Under the pieces are notes generated by a model that was given only the letters and a program-made list of their open reading frames with translations, was not told where the DNA came from and ran no database searches. A DNA stretch of 64,000 bases from Mallotus nudiflorus. Lineage: Eukaryota > Streptophyta > Magnoliopsida > Malpighiales > Euphorbiaceae. Below are positions 1 to 14,600 of this stretch, piece after piece. The position numbers and the translations under genes were made by a program. The first letter of the stretch is position 1. The number at the start of each line of letters is the position of its first letter. Location of the stretch: assembly GCA_947683625.1 (NCBI GenBank), contig CANTUR010000673.1, forward strand, positions 434,001 to 498,000. Direction: 5' to 3'.

Positions 1-3000
1 CATTTTTTATGAAGAGTACTCTTAAATGTACTATACAGTAGGTTATTAGTGCCCTAAGATCCAATCCTAGATTGAGTTCCAATAGCAAAATTATTCTCAA
101 GCAAATGGCTTTTACTCAACCTCAATGCATTCAGTTAGGGCCTCCTTTTATGTCATTTCTTTCCTTGCCAGTGTGAGGAGTTAGATCGAATTCTAGCACT
201 TGTATGGAGTCTGGGATGGTGGCTATTGGCAGCTTCTCTTGGCATGAGCACTAGCCTCTTACTAACATCAGCTTTTTCCTATGACTAGAAGGGGATCTTA
301 TTCACAGAAAATTTAAGATCCTCAAATATGGCTTTGGCTTTAGCTATCTCCTTCCTTTTTCTTTCTTTGGATTGGTAAGTAGCCCTTTTCGAGTTAGTTG
401 AAACACCAAGAATGGCCTCTTTAAAAGACCAAGAATGCCCTTTTTAAAAGAAGATGATAGACATGTTGGGAAGGAAAAAGGAAGCAGATGTGGCCTAAGT
501 AGGTACAACAAAAGGTACTATTATGGGCGAAATATGCCATTGGAAGCTCTTATTTGGCAGGTTTCATGATTTTCTAATCTGATCTTGTAAGTTGGCATAT
601 CTTAGGTCACTGACTGAGATGATGGCTTGAAACCTAGGCAGAAATAAGAACAATAAAAAACCTTGGAAGTAATAAATCGTGGGGTATAAAATATTAAATA
701 AGTTTTGGGTCTTGAGGTAGATGTGGCATCTTCTTAACCACCGTAGTTAGCTCATCCTTTTTCAATGCAACAAAAGGGCTCTTAGTATGCTAACACTACT
801 ACCTACTTAGTAAAAGGATGTTTTTTGGTTTATGTCGTCCAAAGAAAGGGCTTCCCTATTAGCATAAAGAATAAATTCAATAAGAGAGAATTGGATTTCA
901 TCAAGAAAAGACAAAAACAACATTAAGTGGGGCTTGCCCTAAAATTTCCCTTACAGAGCTTCTCTATCAAGAGCTGTTAGTTGGTGGTTAAGGAGTAATA
1001 GGTTTCACATAAGCTACATTTCGTGGCCTATCCAGTACTTCTGAACTTGTCTTTCATCTATAAACATTTGGTCACTAAAGCCAATAGTTCGGTGTCTGGG
1101 CAACAACCACTCATCTTTGGTTGCTGCTTAACTTCCCTGCTCTAGTGCAAGACTAGCTAGGTATCCTCCTCAGTATCATTACCATGCTTACTTGAATTGT
1201 CTCAGAGATTGGCTACAATTGCCTCAAAAGAATGCAGAGCTATCTTATAGTAGTGAGCACTCCCCTTAAACCAAAGGATAGAAAGAAAGCAAAAGGAGAA
1301 GGAAGATAAGGGACTAATAGATGTTATCCTACTAGCTGTGACTAGAAGGAAGGCAGCCAAGTCACTAACTAGAAGAAGGGTCTATGATTTTTAGGTCATG
1401 TTCATAAACCTATAAAGAACTTTAAGAATTTCTTACACTCCTCAAAAATTACTAAAAGACTAGCCTATGACCCCACAAAGAAAAAGGGTCTCTGCTTAAA
1501 CTTAAAGGAATTTCAAATAAGTCTTTGGGCATAATTTGATGAGGGGTGATAACTCCTTTTTTCTATTTTATAGAAGTCCCAATAGCCAATAAAATTTATA
1601 TAAAATCTTACTTTTAAAAGAGAGGGATTCTTAGCCTAGTCTAGCGAGTAGTTTCAAAGAATTAAATTAAGAGAATCAATGATCTATGCTTGACGAACGT
1701 TAACCACCTCTTTAAGGTCTTCAGTAGTTAGGGGGTACAGAGCCACTGTTATCTCCTCTTAGCAAGTATGGTACCCACTCCTCTTATTAGCTAGTGATGT
1801 ACACAGTAGTCAAAACAACATATAATAAGCATTGATCGTGATATGCCTTTGATCACCTAAATAGATTGAGTTAAGTAATGGCACCCACTGCTTTAACTGG
1901 CATGACATTTAAAAAAGGCTATGTCTAGACCTTTCAGTTCTTATGGGGCCAAGATACCTACAGTTAACCTTGACTATTAAGCAGTATAGGATGATGATAT
2001 GAAGTAGAGGCTATCAGATGTTTGACCACAGCTAGGGGAAATAACTCACACCAAGAAGCCATAGTCGTAGATTAATCTTAGTGCTCTCATACTATTCCAC
2101 CGTCCTTTCTTCAATTTGACCATTTGAAAGCATGTCCTATGTACCCAAGATCATGTAGGGTACAATCTGCCAACGCCTCTTTGAAGCCTTGCATTAAACT
2201 CAGGGCTTATTCTTCTGACCCTATCATTTCACTAATGTGCAGAATTTTATTATAGTCACCAATAAAGAAGGAGGTTTCTAAAGAGAGTTGCTTACTATGA
2301 AAACCCCACTAGTCTTTTTTTTTATTAGTAGCCATTACTCTCAGTCACTGATTCAAGAATGAATATTGGGAAAGTCATTCCCTTTCTAGTCTACTACCTG
2401 ATGTCTTTACATTGCTAAAGAATCCATAATTGACAGAAAGAGCTAAGAATTAATAAAGGGAAAGTACCCATTAGATTGGTAATAGCTCGTGTGACAGTGG
2501 AACCTAATACAAATAAAGGCTTTTTCAACTGGCTTGAGGGGGTCCAATTTCTAAAGTGCTTCTCTATTTTTTATCCCCTAAGAGCTAATCAAAATAATAC
2601 CATTCATCCTTCTATTAATAAGAAATTCTTCTATTAAGAAGTCTCAGTACAATTTCAACAATTGAAGCAACCAGGGATTCTTCTCCACCCCTTCTTTCAT
2701 CATCAACTAAGGAAGTGGAGATCTAGCTCAATCAGTTCCAAGAGTCCCCCTCCCATATCTCACCCTTTTATTTATAGAATGCTTTCTGAAGAACTGATTA
2801 GAGGTATGGCAGAGGAAGGGTTCTATAAGGATTCTGACCTCGCTAAGGATTCTAGCTAGATGGCTATACTAGGAAGGGAAGGGAGAGTGATATCAAACTT
2901 CTAAAAAGTAGTTAAGCCAATAAGCTCTGAAGTTTCAAAATGCTTATGTCGACTAGCAAAGGTTGTCGATCAAAGAAAGCCCTACTTTCTTACTATGCAT

Positions 3001-4924
3001 TCAGGAGAACTAAGATTTATTGCTTATAGTTCCTTCCTAAGAGAGTTGGTATTTCTCACTATTAAGAGTTGTGTCTATGATTGTTGATTCTTGAAAAGAG
3101 TAAACTAAACCAAGGGGGAGAGAAAGAAAAGGGGGTCATGTTATGGAAAAATTAGGTTCGATTCCCCATAGCCCAACTCCTATTAGACTACCTTTAATAG
3201 GATAGCTAGACCACTAGAACTAAAACTTCAACTAGATCACTTAGGACTATCCCACCATGATGGGGAACTAGGTGTTTGTCAACTTCCCCTCTTCTTAAAA
3301 CTATGGTTAAAGAAGAATGAATTAAAGGGCACTCTTTGTAGCTTTGGAACTGGATGCCTTTTGCTTTAGGACTTTAATAGAATAGTCCCTTTTTGAATGA
3401 ATGGCAAGGAAACCCTTTCAAATTACAACCAACTACCACTCCAATAGAATAAGCTCACTTGGAGAAGGAGTGCCACCCAACCAGGGTTAAATAGGCAGTG
3501 AGGATGAATCTTAAACCAAAGTAAGGAAAGAGCAAAGGACTGTGCCTAATAATATTGACCTCAAGGAGCGAGGAACAAGTAATGATACAAAAAGGAAAAG
3601 TCAAATCCATTATGGGTATGAAATTAGGCGTTCTAACTTTTCCATCAAAATAAGTATAGTCTCCCTACCTTCAAGATCGGTTACGCCAATTCATTTTCCT
3701 ATTACCCTTACACATAAAGAGCAAATAAGGCTAATTACATAATTGGGAAAAGTCTAAACCTTACTTCATTTCTTTGCACTCATTCTGTTTTTGGAATAAA
3801 ATAAGAAGAGGGGATTTCTCAACAACAACAAATGGTAGGTAAGAAGAAAGCTATGGAGAGATTTGTTCTATCAAGGGGTTGTATGGGCTAATGCAAAGAA
3901 AAGAGAATATAAAGGCAGTTATAGCATTTTAGTCTACTATGGGAGTTCAAAACATCCTCTATCAAGTTCACCTAGTATGAACTCTTTTTTTTCCTCAATC
4001 AATATGGATCGATGACTATACTAGCCTTTTCTCTTCGATCTAGTAGCAACAACTTGAAAAGAATCAAGGCTGGGAAAAGCCTGGTTCTTGAAGAGGACTT
4101 TTTCGAGTTATAATGAGTGTCCTACTAGCTCTTTTTCCACTCTCATGATTTTGAGAAAGAAAGATCTCTGTATAGATCAAGCTCCGCCGATCACTAAGAC
4201 ATGTGATAACAAGCCTAATCTTTGCACTCCTATTGATTTTATGCCTTGTGGCCAACAGTTACTCCCGCTTTGTGCTCTAATGGCTTGATTATAGATCTCA
4301 AATTTTAGTCTTTCAAAAAAAAGGAGGTTAACTCGTATCTATGTTATCAGTCCCATCGCTTCCCTTCTATGGAATGTATTTGTCTTAGAACCACAATGTG
4401 TGTGACTTCGGTCTTCGTATATCAAGAGAAGGGGAATCCCTCCTACCTATCCTATCATACATCATCCTCGAGAATCATTACATAGAATACAACATGCAAT
4501 TTCATTCAAGAAGAAAAAGCTCTTACAATAGCTTGTAGTGCAATGAGATCTCTATCTATTCAACTTCTTATCATTTTGCTGATCCTAAAGATTCTTATTG
4601 TTTAGCTAGTGTCCATTCTATGCCTTCTTGTGAGGAGAAGATGTCATATCCATTTCCCTAGTGTCTAGTTCTTTGTGATGGTTCTATAGGTTTGATGATT
4701 CCATTTTATCTCTTTCATAGGCCTATTCCAGGTAAGTACCTAGATCATCACATTTTTTGGCATCCTCAAGAGTGGTTCCCTAGGTCTTTGGTCATTTAAG
4801 ACCTCTTCAATTTGCATGGGTTTACCTTTTTCTTTTATAATTAGAATTATAATGGGAACATGTCCATTAAATTGGTACTCAACAGGTTCTTATTTTGGTA
4901 TATTTTTTTTCCTGTTCTAACTAT
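1..4924. other. AT-rich decayed DNA, no gene recognised
   Basis: No reading frame here exceeds about 66 codons, and none resembles a family I know. The texture, with many AGGAAGG, CTTTC and CTTAG runs, resembles plant mitochondrial intergenic DNA. It matches the DNA flanking the clear mitochondrial pseudogenes further on, so I infer it belongs to the same transferred block. I see no tRNA, rRNA, LTR end or tandem array. Confidence 0.35.
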
Positions 4925-5330
4925 GGTTCCTCCTCCATGGAATGGAAATTTTCCACATTTATGATTATGATAGGTGGATGAGACGACACCATGATCGTGT
5001 ATCCACATCCACATGTGTCCTAAAAAAAGTGGGCAAAATGTGGTCTTGCACTAAACTACATGGAAAATTTTGTAACTCTCTAGATTGCATCCCTTTAGTT
5101 TAAGGCAAATAGTATTTAGTGATTCTTAGGTTGACCCATCATAACCTTGATGGTTGTAATATAGGGGGTAAAGTATTCTTCACTTATCCCTAGGGCTTCT
5201 ATGATTTCTAGTGTGTAGACATTGATTCCTTCCCCATTGTAAACCATTATTTGTCTAATCTTGTTGTCTCCTACGTAGGAGGTAATGTAGACAACATCTA
5301 AGTGTGGGTGTCTACTAGCATCTATATTTG
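4925..5330 (-). pseudogene. Ty3/gypsy retropepsin remnant
   Basis: Read on the minus strand, this stretch resembles the aspartic protease of plant Ty3/gypsy elements. One frame gives LDVVYITSYVGDNKIRQ, then a degraded active-site region (MVYNGEGINV where families have a D-[ST]-G or D-N/G-G-S core), then EALGISEEYFTPY. After a frame change, the family's C-terminal features follow: an FHVV segment, a flap-distal FLG-W motif in place of LLGRPW, and GVVSSTYH close to the usual VVPSTYHQ. Stops and at least one frameshift interrupt it. I see no LTRs or other element domains nearby, so it is an isolated fragment. The identification rests on motif order only. Confidence 0.6.
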
Positions 5331-8300
5331 ATAATGTTAATGTTATTGGTTGAGATGCAATGATCCAGGAAGTAAGGAGAAGCTAAATCATTCCCTGCTG
5401 ACTAAAAGGCAAGCCTAGAGCTTGAAGATGAAAGATCAAATTCGATTCAAAGATCAAAATCATACCTCCAATCGGTAACGGCTTAAAAATAAGAAGTGGA
5501 AGTTTTGAGATGGAAAGAAGACCAAGACATAAAGAAGAGAATTAAGGATCAATCCATATGTGGCTTGCCTTTGACTATATATTGTCAATCCAAAAAGAGG
5601 CATAAAGACCTACCTACAAGGTCTCCTTTGTCTACTACGTCTTTCTCCTTTAGTCTATTAGCTTTTTCTAGGAACCTCTTTCTCTTATAAAAAAAACCTA
5701 AATGTATAAGTAGGTTCCTATCACAATAAAGAAAAGACATCTTGGAGTGAACCCAGGGTAAAGTAGTCAAGGAATGGGATGAGATATGAATTGGTTAAAA
5801 GTAGCCTTTGTCATAATGTATGAATTGAATAAAAGTAGCAATGTGCCATCTAAGAAAAAGCTAACTTGACTCGGTGACAAAAATCTATATTTCATTGTGT
5901 AGGAGATTAACTCCACTTCAAAGGATGAACCTAACTCCTCGACTAGAAAGAGGGTCTGAAGATAGAGAGCTTCCAAGTAACCAGATCGATCTTCTATCAC
6001 CTCAGATACTTGACCTCGAAGGCAGGGATAGGGCTTTGGGTATGAAAACTACAATGAGAGGGTTTTGCCATAAACCTTTATTTATGAGTGAATGATACTT
6101 AGTTAAGACTGAAAAAAGGAATTAGTGAGTCATTCAACTAAAAATAGAAGGAAAAGGAAGTGAACCCCCTCAACCAATAAAGGGAAGCTCTTTGCTAGAC
6201 TAAGCTAAGCCAAAAAGTAGGTTCCTAGCCTAACTAAGAAGGTGAGGGGACAAGATGAACGACAAAGACGGATTCAGAGAAGTTCTAAGATCTCTTAGAT
6301 CATAGAAGAATAATTGGAGTGGGGGTATATGACTTAGTTCAACTCTTGGTATTCTTTACCAGTGTTGCCCTCAAGGGAAGGAAAGAGACTCAACTTAGGA
6401 TTGGATGCACTTTGCTGAAGATAAATGACTTCTAAGGTATGGGGCAACTATTGAACTGTAACACGCTTTCATATAGGATTTCCTTACTATCTCATAGAGC
6501 ATACCATTTAAGGCATATAGACAAAAGGAAATCATGCCCTAAGGCTTTATTGGAAAGAAAGAAAAGGAGGATCAAGAGGAACTTTTGGTAAGGGATTCTC
6601 CTTCCCTGCAAGTGATAAGGAAGCTAAGCTCGAGAAACTAACCTAGGCTATTTCCTACTTTTTTTCAAACCAATGAAAGGGCCTCCCTTATAGTTGTTCT
6701 GAGGTAAGTATCATGTCCTCCTATAATGACTTTTGCTCATAAAGAGTAGGAATAAAAAGAAGCAAGAAAATACTATCCCAAATACGTTAATAGAGCTGGC
6801 TAGATATATAAGTAAGAGAAAGGTTCACAAAGTGGTTAAGGAGGGTTTTTAGGTCTTTTGCAAGCTGATGTTATTAAAGGTAAATAAGAACAACACTTCC
6901 TGGCCTAATCCAATTGACTATTCGAGGTGATACCTGAAAACACCCTCCTAACTCTAGGTCACAGAAACTTCATACAAGAGGGAAATAGGCTTCAAAGCTT
7001 TAAGCGCTAGGCTAGCTACTGAAGTTGCTAATATTGATGAGCTTAGAACTGAGGCTTAACCTAAAAAAATAAATTCCCTTGCCCTATGTTCTTTTTGGTG
7101 CATTGTCTTTCAGTGAGTAAATGCTATCATCCTTTCCAGCAAGCCAATAAGTAATCTAATATGTCATTGCCTTATCCTATATAGGATTCTTTTTAAGCCT
7201 TCTCAATGGTTTTTCTAAATTGTGCTCTTGTGACGTATCTAGCTCCAAGGATTGACCAGAGCTCTTTTTTTACCTTGGCAAGCATCTGTTGTCAGAATTG
7301 CTAGAATCGAGTTCTTTGCAAATTTTACATTTTGGATTTTACTAACTTGCTTGAAAGATAGGAAGAAGGGTTGATTGGTTGATACTTTAGCTTAAACCAA
7401 GTATCTTAGAGTAGCTCAAGCTATGGTTAAGTTCAATTTAATCAAGGAACGTAGTGCTTTATCTAGGGAAAGTACCATCTTACTTAGATAGAGAGCCAAT
7501 TATTTAGACAAGAAAGTAATTAAGCTAGCTTCTTCTTTATCAACTGGAAAGATAATCCAGTATAACTTTATGAGAAGTAGGAACCAAGCAAGGGATCAAG
7601 AAATGGGTCCTGACTACTCTTCTTGTTGAGTGGCCTTACTCTTCTTTCAAGTTTAGCATTGATCGTGACTGATTCCTATAGATACCGGTTACTAGTTATC
7701 CAGTCAATGATTCTTAATGGTTTCTCTATTTACAAGCAACCAAGGTATTGATAGAGTCGATAGAGCTTCTCTATACATATTGAATCTATTTCTTGTTAAT
7801 TGGTCTTAAAACTGGCTTGGACAATTCTACTACCTTTCCTTCTCGATTCAGCTAGTCATTAGTTAGATGTAATTTCCAATAAGCAATCCAATCAAGCAAG
7901 GTCCTTGTCTTCGGTCTGTCAATCCACTTCCTTTTATTCTTTGAGCTTCTCAGACTAAGGAACTAATTCAGACTTATAATAATTTCCATTAGGAACCAAG
8001 CATCTTCTTCCTAACATTGGTAGATAAGATAAAAGGACTAGCTCTCCATTATATGTTGTTGGCAAACATAAATCAATCTCTTTTAGCTTGCTTGCTCGAC
8101 CTCAATAGAGGTTTTTCATTTGAGTTAAGTAGGGTATAACAATCCTTTGCCTCTCTTGACATGAAAGGAAATTAGAGCATTAGCATTCCTCACCTTACTA
8201 AGGAGCGTACCCACTCAACAAACAAGAGATGAACAAAGCGAGAGGAACATGGTGAAAGCAAGGCTGACTTCATTAGCTATAGGTAGACTTAACAAAAAGC

Positions 8301-10114
8301 CAATTACACAAGCAATTAAATCAACAACATACTCTGTCTTTCTTGATAGTTAGTTCCTTCCATGATTCATATGTCAACTAGAAGGATCTATCTGGTCTAT
8401 CTATATAGAAAATGAGATCTACGTCTCTTTCCTGGAAGTCTATCTATGTAGATGTCTTTACCTTCTATGTCCCATAGCTAGACAGATTGGATATGAAATA
8501 GCTCTACTTACTAGGAGAGGATAGACAGACAGTCAAGCACTACTCTCTATTTCACTCCGGATCTTAGAAGAGGCTGGATGGTTTAAAGCTCAACCAATAA
8601 ATAGGTGCTTGAGATTGGAGAGATTAAATGCTATCGGAGTGAAGTTGCTTTCCTTAAGTTCAATTTTAGGGAAGGGTAACATATGAAAATGCGTAAAGGA
8701 AAAAGATTGATTCCTTATCCAACTAGTACCTGAAGTAGGGTCTGATCCCTAGCCTTCATTCCTTCTTATAATGTAAACGAAACAAGTTCCTATTAATAGT
8801 AAATTCTTCTTAATCCTTCTTCTGAATTATGATTGATGTTAAGGATTTGGAAGCTTAAGTAATGTAAGGCAATCATTCCTTCAAGCATTTTAGGGATGGT
8901 GAGTATGGCGAAGGGGCAAAAACTGAAGACTTCCTTTCTTACCTCAGTATGAGTATGGGAAAGAAAGAAATAAATATGAAAAGCAGCATAGCAAATTGTA
9001 TAGTAAATCAAATAGGAAATCATACTATTAATAGTCTAGTCAAATTTTTCCTTTCTCCCTAAGCCTCTATCTAAGGTATTTCAGTTTTCATCCCTAGATC
9101 GATAGGAGTGAATGCGGTTGTAGATGAGAGCCTTTCAAGCAATCTCTTTTTCTTCCCAGTTTACTAGTGTTTTTCTAGTTTATTCCCTCGAGTATAGTCT
9201 CAGGCCCTTATAAGACAACAACCATCAAGTGTGAATTTCATTTCTTCTCGTTGTGAGCTAGTGGTAGTCCATTCGAAAGAGTTTCATAATATCTTTCCAC
9301 TATCTCTCTTATGAGAGCAGGAGAAGAACAAAAGGAGAAAGAATTTTAGCATAAAGTGGGTCTCTAATCTACTACTTTCTTCTACTAATTAGTGTTCAGT
9401 GTACCTAAAGGAAAGCACAATAAAGGAATCTCAAAGAAGAAGTGCTCATATAAAGCCAGATTGTGCCCTTTCCTTGTCTTGTGGAGTTCTGAAAGAAAAG
9501 AAGTAAGTTGACAGTTTAATCAAGGAACATACACCTAATAGAACTTAGCCCTAAGTGATATGAAATGGGTCTATAAAGCAAATCTCTATTAGTGAAGATC
9601 CTGCTCCTTTAATAAGCTAGATGTTTCTTTACTTGTCTGGTGCGAGATTGTCATCGAGGAGCGTGGGCCTTGAATGGCTTTATTCAAGTAAAGTTGGTAA
9701 CCTCAATGACATACGATCCTTTCTCAAACATTATAAAGGACAAACCAGACAATAGCAGAGCTTATATTTTTATCATATCTTTATAGTGTGATATTAATTA
9801 TTTTCTAAAGGATAAGTCAAAACCCACTTAATCGAGTGAAAAGTGGAGTCTAGTCCATGAAGGATGGTTTGTGTTAATACTATTAAACAAATAACAATAA
9901 GCTAGTGGGCAAAACTGTTATCAAGTGGCCCCTCTCTCTTTTTATGGTCCAGTAGTTTCATGCCTCAAAGCCAGCTTGTGAGAAAGCAAGACCAGATAAG
10001 GAGGCAAGAGAAAGACACTTTTTCATTCAATCCTATGAATACTTAAATCGAGTGTAAGTGCTTGCATACTAAGGCTAATGAACATGAATAACAATCCTAG
10101 GGATAGGTAAGAAG
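5331..10114. other. AT-rich decayed DNA, no gene recognised
   Basis: Only short frames with early stops are present on both strands. The base texture is as in the first 5 kb. I looked for mitochondrial protein genes, tRNA T-loops and LTR ends and found none that I could support. It is probably decayed organellar intergenic DNA, by inference from its neighbours. Confidence 0.3.
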
Positions 10115-10119
10115 GTTTC

Positions 10120-11665
10120 TGTTAGTGATATGCACTAGGTCAATCATTTGATTATGTATTGACTTTCTTATTTTATTAATAAAGAGGTATTTCATTATCA
10201 TTTAATTTTATGATAATTATATGAATGGTTAATTCTTACTAAGGCCATCAAGTATGTGACTTGATAGTAAAACCCTTAGATTAAAATAAGATTTCTATTC
10301 TAATTATCCCTAGCCATTTATTAATTATATAAATGTTAAAGTATTAAGGCTAGTATGATATTGACTAATGGTTATGTTTTACTAATAATGAATATGAGAT
10401 ATTAAGTCAACTCATAGGTACATAATGAGAGATCATGTACTGGATTGACCAACTATGAGAATACTACATAGAATATTGTCGTAAGTATTACTCATCACAA
10501 TAATTTTATTTTGGTCTTTTGACCTTGGAATCATCATGGATTTCTACATAGTTATTTTATGTTTTGACACATTCTAACATTATCTTTAACCGAACGATTA
10601 GATAGGATGTTGTTGGATATGAAATTAGTTCTGTGAGGAATGTGAGTGATTTGGAAGGAATTTATCCCTCATTAATATGAGAAAGATATCTATGGGCCCC
10701 TTGATGAGATAGCTTGAAGGAAAATGCATGGCCATGCTAAAATGAATTGATAAAGAGTTATCATTTTCAGTCTACTTGGAATCAAGTCAGAATATTGAAC
10801 TATATAAGTATGACATTCTATGCCTTATGTTCAATTAAGATATCATATGATAAAGGGACAATAAAATTCACTGTGATTAGTTTATGTCAGATTATTAACT
10901 TCACATGACTTGGGTAGTCATAATGTCTTGCTAGAGGCCACTTATGACTTGTAGGCCTAAATAGATATTTAGGCCCACTGCCAATGTTATATTAACCTAC
11001 AGGATCACACACTTAGAACAAGCCCAAAATGATTATGGGTTTAATAAGCCCAAAATAAACTCTATGGAAATAAATAATTAAAGTGTTTTATTTATTTATT
11101 TGTTTATTTATTTAAGATAAATGTTATTTTAAATAAATCAATAAATAAGATATTATTTCTGATTTGTTTTTAAAACAAAATCAGAATGTAATAAATGGAA
11201 ATTACCAAAAAGGTTTTTGGTAGGTGAAACCCTAATTTGGAGTCTATACATATGTTATATTCTCTAGGGTTTAATAGTTTTGTTTTCCCTACCTCTAAAA
11301 ACAGTTTTCTCTTTTCCTAGAAAATAAACATAGATTTTTTCTTTTGTTCTTGATTTGTGAGACAATCAAGAAGGTTGCTAGCACACACTCCAATTCATTT
11401 TGTGAAGGGTTGTTCCTGTGGATACCTATAGAGGACATATCCTTTTGGAGACGTCTTGATCTGAACAACCAAAGCAAAAAGCTCGAGCTAAGGTGTCACC
11501 AGTGTGAACCTCCTCTCATCCTTCTAGAAAATCTTGCCTCTTCTGCTTTTTGGTGAGATTCTTGAAACTCTAGATTTAATCAAGTAGTCGAATTACATGC
11601 ATCCATGTTTGGGAACGTGATAAAATTTTAATTTTTCGCTACGTTTGTATCATGGAACCCCAACA
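10120..11665 (+). mobile_element. Solo LTR, copy A, with 5-bp target duplication
   Basis: This 1546-bp unit begins TGTTAGTGATATGC and ends ATGGAACCCCAACA, so it has the TG...CA ends of an LTR with short inverted tips (TGTT/AACA). It is flanked by the direct repeat GTTTC at 10115-10119 and 11666-11670, a perfect 5-bp target-site duplication. There is no internal retrotransposon sequence on either side, so it is a solo LTR left by LTR-LTR recombination. A second copy lies at 24213-25730, and the first 125 bp differ at only about three positions. Inside are a TATA-like CTATATAAG near 10800 and an AT-rich inverted repeat around 11090-11155. Reading frames within it, on both strands, look incidental. 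The superfamily cannot be told from an LTR alone. Confidence 0.93.
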
Positions 11666-11670
11666 GTTTC

Positions 11671-14600
11671 ATCCTCAATGCTTGAACTGGATGTTCTACA
11701 ACTAATGGGATATAAGAAAGCCTCAGCCAAAGCAAGGCAGATCCATAGGCTAAGAACATGGGATCCAAATGAAAGCCCTCTCTTGGGACCAAGTTTTTGT
11801 AGCCTATACATGAAGTAAGCCTACATTGGGGCCCACACTGGGCTCTTAAATAGGGCTATCAAGAAGTCACCCTCAGAGTAATTTTCTTATTAATTTGACA
11901 TCTTATCTTGCGTGTGTTGTCTTGTTAATAGTGAATGAAGTAAAGCTAGAATGAAGGGGTGATGATCCTCCCACATAATTGTTAGTATGAGAGGTAGCCC
12001 ACAACTAGAAGTTTTTGAACCTTAGGCGGAAAATGGATTATATTTGCATGGCATGATCAAGAACAGCTCCAGCATTGTGGGTCTTTAACCCTACCTACTG
12101 CTTTCGCGCTCAGATTTGACTTGGGACTTGATCCAGAAAAAAGAATCTGAGTATCGTGCCACATCTTCTATTAAAAAATGAATTTTTTGTTTGGTTATAG
12201 CTTTAAAAGAGTAGTCGCATAGTGAAGTCACAACTCTTGCCCAAGATTTAGAGGTGAGAAATTAGTTAGCGAAAGAAGGGAAGCTCTGCATAAGGAGAGG
12301 AAGATTAGCATAGGGAAAGACGCTTAATTACAAGTGGCAAAAAGCATATTCCAGAATTATAGAATGATCTTGAATTGGTTATATAAACATCAGAAAAGGG
12401 GTACTTCCCACTTAGTCTTGATATGCGAATCTAAAATTTAAATGAAAGATTGACTTTAACAGATTACATGCCTTACAGCCATTGCTATTACTTCTTCTAA
12501 GGAAGGGAGTATATTACTATTTTATAGTTAACGCCTCCTGGTTTTATCAACTACGTTCATTCTACCTTTGGGTCTTACTTCGATCTACCCAAGATATGAG
12601 TCAACACTAGACATAAGAAAAAAAAATCACACATTGCTCAATACATTGAGGAGTTAGCATAGTCTCAAGGCTGAACTCTCTTAGAGAGAGATAGGTTCAC
12701 AATTCCTAATTAGAACAGTCATTCCTTCTTGATAATAAAAAAAAGTTTTTAAGGAGCCAGTTTGGGCCTATGTTATCGAATAGTGGAATATTCTATAAGA
12801 ATTTATAGTTACAAACCACCCTTTCTTACACACACTTGTGAACCAAAGCCCTTCCCTCCCTCTATAGAAAAAGGTTTTATATGCAGATCTCACATACTCT
12901 TGCTTCTACTAAGAATATTCAAACTGGAACATCTAAAAAAAGGATAAGGCATAAGCCATTAGTTCTCATATATATATATATAAAAACCTACTAACCCCTA
13001 TTACTGGCAGTAGCATACCTAAGCCTTTAGTTGCAGCTTCTTGACATAAGGGAAAATTTATGCTTATTCATAGCACTAGAAGTGAGGCTAATGATAATAT
13101 GGTGATGATCAATATGTCTGATAGTAAGCTTTAAGGCCAAATAAAAAACCTTTCATTATGGAAGGGGTAGTAGGAGCCCTCATACCCCTTCTCTGACCTA
13201 ACTAATACAAAATCAAAGTTTGAGATGCCTGACAGTCTAGATTTTTCTAAAATAAAATAGAAATAGAAGGGATCATATGCTCCTAGAAGAAGAAGATCAA
13301 ATGAAGCAAGGATATCTTGCCAATTAATTTGGACTTCAATCCAAATGATCAGGTTGAGGAAGTACATTATTAAATTAGTCCTACTCCTAGAATAGAATAC
13401 GCTCTTTGAAGGATGTTAATCAATAGGAGAAGATAGCTGCACCCGCCATGTATAGAAGTTGCTCTTTGATAATTCGAACAAGCGGTCTCCTTAAAGAATA
13501 AAAAGAAATGGTATTGATGTTGGCCAACTCAGAATCATATCCATTGTGATGTTATCTGCTTTTTGATAGAAGATTGCTCTCGAGTCCCTGAATTGAAGGT
13601 TTTAAAAGCAAAAGGCTATGAGGGAGTTAATTAGAAGGGGTGTCTTTGGAAAGAATAAACTATTTGAAGGAAAGAATTAAGGGGTCAAGGTTCAAAGATC
13701 AGTTTGCTATTAACAACTACAGTATCAAGAAACCTGTGGGCAAAGAAGAATATCCCCCTAAAAACTTTAACCTCCTTATAGTTATAGCTTATGAAATACC
13801 TATATCATTTGCTTAATATAATATAATAAAGTAAGCTTGGCCCACCAAAAAAATTGGCCTACCGAACTTCATTGAGAGAAAGGAAAACTGGGAATGCAAC
13901 CCTTGGCATGACATGAAGAAGAAGGGTGTGGACTTTTTTTGCTCTAACTGGTTGTGAGCATAGGAATTATGTTTTTAAGCATAGGGCAAAGAGTTATTAG
14001 GTGTTGCAAGATTGATGACTAGGAAAGGGTTGATAATTTATCGGTTTGCTTTATTGGTATGAATGAACATATTAGAGATTTATAATAAAAGAATATCACC
14101 ATACGACACGAGCAATTGAGTACAATACTATCTGCCTTAACTCCTGACTCAGGGGGTTACAGAATGACTTGTATTAAAATATGATATATAAAGTCCTTAT
14201 TTTCTAGTAAGGAAGGATAGGTAGTCATAAGGTAAGCAGTGCATTCATTTCCCGTGAATGTTCTTTCTTTCCATGGGAGTGATATACATACAACTATTGG
14301 CATGGCTTCTCTTTTCTCAATAGTTAAATTTGTAGTGTTTACTAAGGCTAGTTCCCCTCCTTCTATTGGGATTGTTGTTGCTTCTTTCATTCTCTTGAAA
14401 GCAATTTATTAGACTAGGGATTCTAGATCAAAAGTAGGAGTTGACTTTCTTAATAGAAAGCTTAGGATAAGATGTTGTAGTTGTTCTATAAATTCACAGT
14501 GCTAGTCCTCCTATTGCCATTGTATCATGAGTTGGATCAAGCTACATTGGGAGTTAACTTACAAACATAGGGGTAGATGCAATGGAAGTTCAGGTGCTTT

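Noticed and set aside
3120..3180. tRNA T-loop-like GGTTCGATTCCCC
   Set aside because: The surrounding 75 bases do not fold into a cloverleaf by eye.
11295..11556. Overlapping frames on both strands, with similar frames near 25337-25565
   Set aside because: They belong to the two solo LTR copies. Their reading frames are not conserved between the copies.
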